Part shown: positions 6,459 to 12,900 of the stretch, piece by piece
How positions within the stretch are numbered: the first letter of the stretch is position 1
Layout of the letters: every line of letters begins with the position of its first letter
Source: an uncultured Eubacterium sp.
GTDB lineage: Bacteria > Bacillota_A > Clostridia > Lachnospirales > Lachnospiraceae
DNA: 18,136 nucleotides
NCBI GenBank assembly: GCA_947653505.1
Contig: CANTHI010000013.1
Coordinates: 1-18,136, forward strand
Direction of reading: 5' to 3'
Notes under the pieces: generated by a model
Told to the model about the DNA's origin: nothing
What the model saw: the letters and a program-made list of their open reading frames with translations, nothing else
Databases searched by the model: none
Made by a program: the position numbers and the translations under genes

Positions 6459-7445
6459 ATGGATAATGAGAACTCCACAAAGAAAGAAGATTACAGACAA
6501 CATGTGGTACAGGAAACGTTTCAGTTTTTGTCCAAAGATGGAAAGACAAAAATACATGCGGTAAAATGGATACCGGAAAATGGCAGGATCCATGCAGTGA
6601 TGCAGATTTCACATGGAATGGTGGAATATATCGAAAGGTACGGGGAATTTGCCTGCTATCTGGCGCGTCGGGGATTTCTGGTCGTTGGTCACGATCATCT
6701 TGGCCACGGCGCGTCTGTCAGCGGAGAATCCGAATGGGGATACTTTGCAGAAAAAGAACCTTCTGCGACTGTCGTTGCAGACATTTATCAGGTAACACGC
6801 ATTATACGAAACCAGTATCCGGACTGTCCGTATTTTATTCTCGGACACAGCATGGGTTCCTTTTTGCTCCGCAGGTATCTGACGCTGCACAGTGAGGACA
6901 TCACAGGCGCCGTGATCTGCGGAACCGGAAGCCAGCCGGATGCGGCGGTTATTTTTGGCATGGCTGTCTGCAGCCTGATTAAGATTTTTCGCGGAGGGCA
7001 TTACCGTAGCAGATTTATTACCAGTTTATCTTTTGGAAAACCATATGCGGAATTTGATAAGACCGGGGCGGAGCCGGAAAAAAGCTGGCTGTCAAAAAAC
7101 GTGGAAAGTGTGCAGGCCTATTACAAAGATACGCGCTGTACCTTTGTGTTTACGTTAAATGGATATTATGGTCTGTTTTCAACGATACGGTATGCGAATC
7201 AGATGAAATATGTCCGCAAAATCCGCAGCAGTCTGCCGGTCTTTTTTATCTCGGGTCAGGATGATCCGGTCGGAAACTTTGGTGAAGGCGTCCGCAAAGT
7301 ATACGCCCAGTATCGTCAGGCAGGAATCCGTGACGTGAAAATGAAGCTGTATAAAAACGATCGTCATGAGATACTGCAGGAGACAGACAGGGAACAGGTA
7401 TTTGAAGATATCTGTCAATGGTGCAAAAAGCGGATGCAGAAATAA
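6459..7445 (+). CDS. Alpha/beta hydrolase, monoacylglycerol lipase-like (Hydrolase_4)
   Basis: This 328-residue protein has the serine hydrolase triad in order. The nucleophile elbow is GHSMGS with Ser131, the acid lies in SGQDDPVG (Asp269, or neighbouring Asp268), and the base is His303 in NDRHEIL. The early segment QISHGMVEYIERYG and the oxyanion-side GHDHLGHG match the monoacylglycerol lipase / lysophospholipase branch of the Hydrolase_4 family. No signal peptide is seen, so cytoplasmic ester hydrolysis of a lipid-like substrate is likely; the substrate is unknown. A GTG at 6447 is an alternative start, but ATG 6459 is better spaced (11 bases) from GGGAAGG (6441-6447). The gene ends 21 bp before the DUF1002 gene, consistent with cotranscription. 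Confidence 0.85.
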   Translation: MDNENSTKKEDYRQHVVQETFQFLSKDGKTKIHAVKWIPENGRIHAVMQISHGMVEYIERYGEFACYLARRGFLVVGHDHLGHGASVSGESEWGYFAEKEPSATVVADIYQVTRIIRNQYPDCPYFILGHSMGSFLLRRYLTLHSEDITGAVICGTGSQPDAAVIFGMAVCSLIKIFRGGHYRSRFITSLSFGKPYAEFDKTGAEPEKSWLSKNVESVQAYYKDTRCTFVFTLNGYYGLFSTIRYANQMKYVRKIRSSLPVFFISGQDDPVGNFGEGVRKVYAQYRQAGIRDVKMKLYKNDRHEILQETDREQVFEDICQWCKKRMQK

Positions 7446-7466
7446 AAACAGAAAGGACGATCTGAA

Positions 7467-8732
7467 ATGAAGCAGAAATGGAAGCCATACGCGGCCCTGC
7501 TGCTGGCTGGCATGATCAGTCTGTCCGGAATCTGCAGCGTTCGTACGCCGGCGTCTGTTCATACAGCGGCTGCCGGTGTACAGTCTGGTGGTATGGGACA
7601 GGGTGTTTTAACGGATGGTACGGGGCAGGATGGGAATGCGCAGACAGATCCGGATCAGAATACCGCTGGGAACGACGGTGCGCCGGATTCAGGCGGGAAG
7701 AGTCCGCAAGTGAATGCCAGTGTCAGCGAAAATCCTGAGGTAAACGCGGATGTCACGGAAGATGATCCTAAGACAGACGCGGATGTCACGAAAGAAGATC
7801 CTGAGGTAAACGCGGATGTCACGGAAGATGATCCTAAGACAGACACGGACTCTGACAGGAAAAAGCCAGAGATCAGCGCGGATATTACAATAGATGACGA
7901 AGAAGATGACCATGTTGTAATTACGGAAAAGGATAAGCCATATCTGGCGCTTGGGGCCAATCTGAACAATGAGCAGAAACAAACGGTGTTAAATCTGATG
8001 GGCATTGATCCTGCCAGTCTGGACCAGTATCAGATTGTAACAGTGACAAATGAGGAGGAGCATCAGTATCTGGATGACTATCTGGATGCTTCGATTATAG
8101 GGACAAGAGCATTGTCATCGGTTGTGATTGCCAAACGTGACAAGGGAGACGGGATCCACATTTCGACCAAAAATATCTCATACTGTACGATCGGTATGTA
8201 TAAAAACGCACTGGCGACAGCCGGACTGGAAGACGCGGATGTCATTATCGCGGGACCATTTCCGTTATCCGGTACCGCGGCTCTGATCGGGGCCATGAAA
8301 GCATACGCAGATATGGAAGAAGAATCACTGGATACAGAAAGTCTGGATGCTGCCATGAATGAAATCGTAGTGACAGGCGAATTAAACGAAAGCCTCGGTG
8401 ATGACGTACAGACCGAAGAATTTATTGCTTATGTAAAGCAAAAGGTAGTGGAAGGCGGACTTGAGAGCAAAGAAAAAATCCAGGAAGTTATCGCGCAGGC
8501 ATGTGATAAATTTGAAATCTCTCTGAGTGAAGGGGAAAAAGAGCGGATTACTGCACTGATGGAGAAAATCGGTTCTTTGGATATCAATGTAGACAGTCTG
8601 CTGGAGCAGGCGGGTTCCATTTATGATTCTTTAAAAGAAATGGAAAAAAGCAGCGGTTTTTTCAGCAGGATTGCGGCATTTCTAAAGGAACTGCTGGACG
8701 CGGTGATCCGGTTTTTTAAAAATCTGTTTTAA
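7467..8732 (+). CDS. Secreted DUF1002 domain protein with acidic repeat linker
   Basis: This 421-residue protein has a signal peptide (hydrophobic core about residues 8-25, likely cleavage near residue 36). A low-complexity, Asp-rich linker (about 37-157) contains 11-residue repeats of the type DPxVNADVTED. The DUF1002 domain begins near Tyr159 (YLALGANLNNEQ) and includes NLMGIDPASL, SSVVIAKRDKGDGI and the GPFPLSGTAAL segment typical of the family (Bacillus YpuA-like). The C terminus (about 395-421) is an amphipathic, Phe-rich helix (FFSRIAAFLKELL, then RFFKNLF) that could associate with membrane. The linker might span peptidoglycan. The biochemical function is unknown. It is the last gene of the likely operon starting at 5455 and is followed by repeat E2. 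Confidence 0.85.
   Translation: MKQKWKPYAALLLAGMISLSGICSVRTPASVHTAAAGVQSGGMGQGVLTDGTGQDGNAQTDPDQNTAGNDGAPDSGGKSPQVNASVSENPEVNADVTEDDPKTDADVTKEDPEVNADVTEDDPKTDTDSDRKKPEISADITIDDEEDDHVVITEKDKPYLALGANLNNEQKQTVLNLMGIDPASLDQYQIVTVTNEEEHQYLDDYLDASIIGTRALSSVVIAKRDKGDGIHISTKNISYCTIGMYKNALATAGLEDADVIIAGPFPLSGTAALIGAMKAYADMEEESLDTESLDAAMNEIVVTGELNESLGDDVQTEEFIAYVKQKVVEGGLESKEKIQEVIAQACDKFEISLSEGEKERITALMEKIGSLDINVDSLLEQAGSIYDSLKEMEKSSGFFSRIAAFLKELLDAVIRFFKNLF
7733..7849 (+). repeat. In-frame tandem repeat, 66-bp unit built from 33-bp subunits
   Basis: TCCTGAGGTAAACGCGGATG at 7733 recurs at 7799, a period of 66 bp, nearly unchanged to about 7848. Each unit contains two related 33-bp subunits that encode 11-residue acidic repeats. 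Because the unit is a multiple of 3, copy-number change would keep the frame and alter only linker length. Confidence 0.85.
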
Positions 8733-8757
8733 AGCGTACGGACGGCGGATAGCTGGT

Positions 8758-8846
8758 TACTTTTCACAGTGCAGGAATGCGCAGGGTCTGCCCCACTGGG
8801 CATAAACTGCGCATTCCGTGAGAATGTGATTCAGGAGTGAGGGGCG
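8758..8846 (+). repeat. Family E hairpin repeat, copy E2 (long variant)
   Basis: This is 89 bp from TACTTTTCAC to GGGGCG. GGAATGCGCA (8774-8783) and TGCGCATTCC (8808-8817) form a perfect 10-bp stem. Compared with E3 it carries 19 extra bases at the apex (8784-8802), which themselves contain a 5-bp hairpin TGCCC/GGGCA. It sits 25 bp after the DUF1002 stop. There is no T run, so it is not a standard terminator. Confidence 0.8.
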
Positions 8847-8864
8847 ATTTTGCTACTATAAGCA

Positions 8865-8874
8865 GTCCCGGGAC
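8865..8874. other. Perfect GC-rich palindrome
   Basis: GTCCCGGGAC is a perfect 10-base palindrome between E2 and the promoter at 8927. It could be a protein site or a trace of an element boundary. No function is assigned. Confidence 0.3.
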
Positions 8875-8926
8875 CGTAAAAAAATAACGACGGTTGTAAA
8901 ATATACAGGAAAAACCAAGATTTCCA

Positions 8927-8955
8927 TTGAATCCCAGCGTATGGAATGTTATAAT
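8927..8955 (+). promoter_or_regulatory. Promoter of the chemoreceptor gene at 9008
   Basis: TTGAAT (8927-8932) and a perfect TATAAT (8950-8955) are separated by 17 bp. The leader is about 45 nt and ends in a GAGGGA ribosome binding site. Confidence 0.7.
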
Positions 8956-9007
8956 CATCTCGGACACAGAGTCTTACAACATTATAATGAATTGAGGGAA
9001 GCATACG

Positions 9008-10882
9008 ATGAAAAAAATATTTACCAGAAGTCTTTGTATATGTATGATGGCGGCATTTGTAATTAACATTGCAATCGTGGCTCTGCTGCAGATGGTTGTC
9101 ATGGAGCAGACGCATACGCAGAGCAGCTATGAAAGGCTGGAAACAGTAAAAGAAAGTCTTGCGAAAAATGATGAAAACATCGCGCAGCTGACAGAAGCGC
9201 TGGGCGAGAACAATCTGGCAAAAACAAGGGCGTTCGCGGATCTGCTTGCCACAGATGGCAGTATTCTGGAAGATGCGGATAGGATGGAAGAGGTCAGAGA
9301 GCGGCTGATGGTAACAGAGCTGCATGTTATAAATGAAAAGGGGATTATTACACATGGTACGATCGAAGATTATATAGGATTTGATATGAACAGTGGGGAA
9401 CAGTCTGCCGCGTTTATGCCGATTGTGCAGGATCCTTCGCTGGAAATCGTACAGGAGCCGACGATGAATGCGGCAGCCGGAATTGTAATGCAGTATATCG
9501 GAGTGGCCAGAAAGGATGCTCCGGGACTGGTACAGGTTGGCATTCGACCGGAAGTGCTGGAAAATATGCTCAAGGGAACGCAGATTGATGTTGTACTGGC
9601 CGGGATTGATTTTGGCGATAAAGGATTTGTATATGCCGTCGACAGCTCTACCGGAGAGATTCTGGCATTCCCGCCAGATGAAAATCTGATTGGGACGAGT
9701 GCAAAGGAAGCCGGCATTCCGCAGGAAACAGGAAAAGGCTCTGCCCGGTTCAATGGTACAAAAGGAAAATATGTATCACAGGAATATGAAGGGATGTATA
9801 TCGGGACTTTTATGCCGAACGGGGAATATTTCAGTGATCAGATCAGCCAGACGGTTATGATGGCGCTGAGCATTTTTGTGATCTTTGCCGTGCTGCTGTA
9901 CATTATTAATAAAATGCTGGATAGAAAGATTATCAGCGGAATACAAAACATTACCGCATCGGTTAAGAAAATATCCGAAGGAGATTTCGGCATCGTGATC
10001 AATGAGCATGGAACGCCGGAGTTTTCACTGTTAAGCGGCAGTGTCAATAAAATGGTAGAGTCGATCTGCCAGAATATAAAAGAAAATGAAGAGCTGATTG
10101 TCCGTCAGAAAGAGGATATGGAGAATAATCTGAGCCTGATCGAAAATATTAAAGGAGTCTGCTCGAATCTGGACGGTGTTTCGCAGGAGACATTATCAAC
10201 GGCAGACGCCATACATAGCGGGACGAATGAGCAGGAGCAGGCTGTAAAGGATCTGGAACAGGTGATGGAGCATCTGGTTCAGGAGCTGAATGTGAGCGCG
10301 GATGTATCCAAGAAAGCTGCCTCAGCGGCGCTGGCTGCGGCCCAGAAGATCGAAACGACCGGCCAGCAGATGCAAACGCTGGAAAGCGCAATCGAAAAAA
10401 TCAGCGATATGTCTGCGGAAATTGAAAAGATCATCGGAGAGATTGATTCCATCGCACAGCAGACCAATATGCTTTCCCTGAACGCTTCCATAGAGGCAGC
10501 GAGAGTCGGGGAAGCAGGCAAAGGCTTTGCGGTAGTGGCCACGCAGGTTGGCGACCTTGCGGCAAGAAGTGCGCAGGCTGCAAAACAGACTGGTGAGCTG
10601 ATTACAAATTCCATTCAGGCTGTGGAAGAAGGCCTTCTGATTACGAAAAAGACAGCGGATGAATTTGCGGCAGTGATTACCCAGATCGAAGCAGCAAGCC
10701 AGAGTGTAAAAGAAATTACAACGATGGTAACACAGAATGTAGATACGGTATCGCAGGTTGTGGAAGGACTGGACGTCATTGCCAACGTTGTGGAGAAAAA
10801 TGTCCAGATATCCAAAAACAGCAAGGTAGTTTCCGAACGTATGGCGGATGAAGCAGGCAAGCTGCTGGAACTGGTGGAATAA
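9008..10882 (+). CDS. Transmembrane methyl-accepting chemotaxis protein
   Basis: This is a 624-residue chemoreceptor. TM1 covers about residues 8-32 and an extracytoplasmic sensor about 33-280. The sensor's distal part (DKGFVYAVDSSTGEILAFP, then LIGTSAKEAG) resembles a Cache fold. TM2 spans about 283-305 and a HAMP-type linker about 306-360. A long cytoplasmic coiled coil carries the conserved signalling tip [20 protein letters not shown], with Asn492 and Glu496 at the CheA/CheW-contact region and [14 protein letters not shown] after it. It should bias CheA activity in response to an unknown ligand. No C-terminal CheR-docking pentapeptide is seen. Its last codons are part of a 37-bp tandem duplication that also contains the start region of the next gene. 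Confidence 0.92.
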   Translation: MKKIFTRSLCICMMAAFVINIAIVALLQMVVMEQTHTQSSYERLETVKESLAKNDENIAQLTEALGENNLAKTRAFADLLATDGSILEDADRMEEVRERLMVTELHVINEKGIITHGTIEDYIGFDMNSGEQSAAFMPIVQDPSLEIVQEPTMNAAAGIVMQYIGVARKDAPGLVQVGIRPEVLENMLKGTQIDVVLAGIDFGDKGFVYAVDSSTGEILAFPPDENLIGTSAKEAGIPQETGKGSARFNGTKGKYVSQEYEGMYIGTFMPNGEYFSDQISQTVMMALSIFVIFAVLLYIINKMLDRKIISGIQNITASVKKISEGDFGIVINEHGTPEFSLLSGSVNKMVESICQNIKENEELIVRQKEDMENNLSLIENIKGVCSNLDGVSQETLSTADAIHSGTNEQEQAVKDLEQVMEHLVQELNVSADVSKKAASAALAAAQKIETTGQQMQTLESAIEKISDMSAEIEKIIGEIDSIAQQTNMLSLNASIEAARVGEAGKGFAVVATQVGDLAARSAQAAKQTGELITNSIQAVEEGLLITKKTADEFAAVITQIEAASQSVKEITTMVTQNVDTVSQVVEGLDVIANVVEKNVQISKNSKVVSERMADEAGKLLELVE

Positions 10883-10938
10883 GATAAAGGAATGGATATT
10901 TCTGGAACTGGTGGAATAAGATAAAGGAATGGATATTT
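10865..10938 (+). repeat. Perfect 37-bp tandem duplication across a stop codon
   Basis: Positions 10865-10901 are repeated exactly at 10902-10938. The unit contains the codons for LELVE, the receptor stop codon and an AAAGGA ribosome-binding-like sequence. Only the second copy is close to ATG 10943 of the next gene. Perfect identity suggests a recent slip or duplication. Confidence 0.95.
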
Positions 10939-10942
10939 CCGG

Positions 10943-12229
10943 ATGGTTGTTACGTTTTATGAAATAGCGGTGCTCTTTTTCGCTTATTCATTTCTGGCAT
11001 GGCTGGCGGAGACGGCGATTGCCACTTACAAAGAGAAAGATTTTAAAAACCGGGGGTTTGTTTCAGGACCGTTTTGCTTTGTCTATGGATTTACTGGTGT
11101 ATTACTGACGGTATTTTTGCAGGAGCTGAGAAAAGATACATTTTTTCTGTTTCTGGGATGTACCGTCATATCCACGGCGGTGGAGTGGTATACCGGCAAG
11201 CTGCTGGCACGGATGAAGCAGAAAAAATGGTGGGATTATTCAGATAAAAAGTGGAATTTTGACGGATATATCTGCCTGCAGTATTCCCTGCTCTGGGGAG
11301 GACTTGGTTTTTTTGCGGTCCGGTATGGAAACGGACTGGTGCTGGGCCTGTATGAGATGCTGCCGGAGGCGGTAGCAAAGCTGTCTGTCTGGGTACTTTT
11401 TCTGATCGGATGGATTGATCTGGCCGGCTCGGTGCTTTGTGTATATCATATGGAAGAAAAGCTGCCGCGTCTGTTTGGATGGAACCGCAGGCTGCAGGAA
11501 TGGACCTGCCGGATGACAGCCAGACTGTCCGGACATATCGAGGAGCGGTTTGTCCGTTCTTATCCGTCCATGCTGCAAAGGCAGGAGGACGCGTCAGCAG
11601 AAGAGGCGTGCAGTCTGGTACAGCTGTTCTGGCTGTTTCTGACTGGAGCCTTTTTAGGTGATCTTGTTGAAACAGTGTTTTGCAGACTGACGGCAGGCGT
11701 GTGGATGAGCAGGAGCAGCCTGGTCTGGGGACCGTTCAGCGTTGTCTGGGGACTGGCGATTGCACTGGCGACGGCGCTGCTTTACAAAGACAGGGATAAA
11801 CAGGATCATTCCCTCTTCTGGACAGGTGTATTTTTAGGCGGTGCATATGAATATATCTGCAGTGTTTTTACGGAACTTTGCTTCGGAAAGGTATTCTGGG
11901 ATTACAGCGGGATTCCGTTCAATCTGGGAGGCAGGATTAACCTGTTATACTGCTTTTTCTGGGGAATCGCGGCAGTTGTGTGGATCAAGGCACTCTATCC
12001 GCATGTCGCACGATGGATCGAAATCCTGCTGAAGAAGACAGGATGGGCGCTGACAGGTGTTGCGGTTTTGTTTTTAGCGGTGAATCTTCTGATCTCGGTG
12101 CTTGCGCTGGTGCGGTATGATACACGCGCGGATGGAAAGCAGGCACAGACAAAATGGGAGCAGGCGATGGATGAGCATTTTGATGATGCGCGGATGGAGA
12201 GGATTTATCCGAATGCGATCAGCCAGTAG
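10943..12229 (+). CDS. PF06541 (putative ABC transporter permease / CmpB-type) membrane protein, internally duplicated
   Basis: This 428-residue integral membrane protein has two homologous halves. The first (about residues 1-190) contains FFAYSFLAWLAET, NRGFVSGPFCFVYG, EWYTGKLL and WWDYSDKKWNFDGYICL. The second (about 225-400) repeats the order as FLTGAFLGDLVET, SSLVWGPFSVVWG, EYICSVFTEL and FWDYSGIPFNLGGRINL. A further hydrophobic segment lies near the C terminus (about 370-392). These are the signatures of PF06541, named for ABC transporter permeases although no ABC ATPase is nearby; transport function is unproven. It is probably cotranscribed with the upstream chemoreceptor (60 bp). The ribosome binding site is weak or distant (AAAGGA about 14 bases before ATG), so the exact start is less certain. 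Confidence 0.8.
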   Translation: MVVTFYEIAVLFFAYSFLAWLAETAIATYKEKDFKNRGFVSGPFCFVYGFTGVLLTVFLQELRKDTFFLFLGCTVISTAVEWYTGKLLARMKQKKWWDYSDKKWNFDGYICLQYSLLWGGLGFFAVRYGNGLVLGLYEMLPEAVAKLSVWVLFLIGWIDLAGSVLCVYHMEEKLPRLFGWNRRLQEWTCRMTARLSGHIEERFVRSYPSMLQRQEDASAEEACSLVQLFWLFLTGAFLGDLVETVFCRLTAGVWMSRSSLVWGPFSVVWGLAIALATALLYKDRDKQDHSLFWTGVFLGGAYEYICSVFTELCFGKVFWDYSGIPFNLGGRINLLYCFFWGIAAVVWIKALYPHVARWIEILLKKTGWALTGVAVLFLAVNLLISVLALVRYDTRADGKQAQTKWEQAMDEHFDDARMERIYPNAISQ

Positions 12230-12250
12230 GGGGAGCTGTCTCATAGATGG

Positions 12251-12320
12251 GGCTGCTTCCCTCATCCGGCGTCCGCATAGCCAGTATGTAACACTTTACA
12301 TAAGAATTTTACTTGCTTTT
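12251..12320 (+). repeat. Family C repeat, copy C3 (core and tail only)
   Basis: GGC-TGC (12251-12256) pairs with GCA-ta-GCC (12275-12282) around the family loop, here ATCCGGCGTCC (12264-12274). It is followed by AGTATGTAACAC and the AT-rich tail. The head and outer-stem left arm are missing. The tail runs into the dfx promoter, so the element may provide part of that regulatory region. Confidence 0.7.
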
Positions 12321-12341
12321 CCCGCACCGTCAGATTATAAT
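12313..12341 (+). promoter_or_regulatory. Promoter of dfx
   Basis: TTGCTT (12313-12318) and a perfect TATAAT (12336-12341) are separated by 17 bp. The predicted leader is about 105 nt. Confidence 0.65.
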
Positions 12342-12349
12342 AATCTTAT
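12332..12349. promoter_or_regulatory. Dyad over the dfx -10, possible PerR-type operator
   Basis: AGATTA-taa-TAATCT is a perfect 6-bp dyad (12332-12346) across the -10 box. The overlapping 15-mer from 12335 matches 11 of 14 fixed positions of the Bacillus PerR box (TTATAATNATTATAA). Part of the match is simply the -10 sequence, so this is a candidate only. Confidence 0.35.
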
Positions 12350-12454
12350 CTTTGCATTAACGAAGAGCATAAAAAGATTCAGAAAGCATCATGGAAAGGG
12401 AAAAAAAGGGAAACCTGACTGTGACGGCAGAGGAAGGAAAGAGAGGTATTTAAA

Positions 12455-12829
12455 ATGGAACAGAAGTTTTATGTCTGTGAGCATTGCGGCAACATCATCG
12501 CAATGGTAAAGGATGCAGGAGTTCCGGTTATGTGCTGTGGAGAGCAGATGAAAGAGATCGTTCCGGGTACTACAGATGCAGCTGTTGAAAAGCATATTCC
12601 GGTCTATACAGTGGAAGGAAATCTGGTGAAGGTAAGTGTAGGCGCTACTGAGCACCCAATGATGCCGGAGCATTATATCGAATGGGTATCCCTGCAGACA
12701 AAACAGGGCAATCAGCGCAAAGTATTAAAGCCGGAGGATAAGCCGGAAGTATGTTTCGCGCTTTGTGAGGGTGATGAAGTAGAGGCAGTATATGCTTACT
12801 GCAATCTGCATGGTCTTTGGAAGAAATAA
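12455..12829 (+). CDS. dfx: Desulfoferrodoxin, 2Fe superoxide reductase
   Basis: This 124-residue cytoplasmic enzyme reduces superoxide to hydrogen peroxide without making oxygen, an anaerobe's defence. The N-terminal desulforedoxin domain has the four rubredoxin-like cysteines of centre I: Cys8, Cys11, Cys27 and Cys28. Centre II, the active [Fe(His)4Cys] site, is complete: His47 in EKHIP, His67 in EHPM, His73 in EHYI, and Cys116 and His119 in CNLHG. Glu45 and Lys46 occupy the catalytic lid positions. The length is typical of class I enzymes. ATG follows GAGAGG (12441-12446) by 8 bases. The gene is monocistronic, with its own promoter and a strong terminator directly downstream. Electron donors such as rubredoxin are not encoded here. 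Confidence 0.96.
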   Translation: MEQKFYVCEHCGNIIAMVKDAGVPVMCCGEQMKEIVPGTTDAAVEKHIPVYTVEGNLVKVSVGATEHPMMPEHYIEWVSLQTKQGNQRKVLKPEDKPEVCFALCEGDEVEAVYAYCNLHGLWKK

Positions 12830-12850
12830 ATGATTCTGCTCTGGCAGAAG

Positions 12851-12894
12851 AAAGACTGTCTGGAAACAGAATGATTCCGGACAGTCTTTTTTAT
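12851..12894 (+). terminator. Intrinsic terminator of dfx
   Basis: AAAGACTGTCTGGAA (12851-12865) pairs with TTCCGGACAGTCTTT (12875-12889) through 15 bp with one T-G wobble and a 9-base loop, followed by a T run. It lies between the convergent dfx and chemoreceptor genes and might also stop minus-strand transcripts, though the T run on that side is interrupted. Confidence 0.92.
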
Positions 12895-12900
12895 CAGATT

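Noticed and set aside
8764..8967. Minus-strand ORFs through family E copies (shared peptide HSHGMRSLC)
   Set aside because: The shared peptide is just the translation of the repeat; there is no start signal or other coding evidence.
8956..9007. c-di-GMP or other riboswitch before the chemoreceptor gene
   Set aside because: The leader after the predicted promoter is only about 45 nt, too short for the aptamers often found before clostridial receptors.
12102..12509. Plus-strand ORF bridging the PF06541 gene and dfx
   Set aside because: It overlaps both genes in another frame and passes through repeat C3 and the dfx promoter, so it is not a credible gene.
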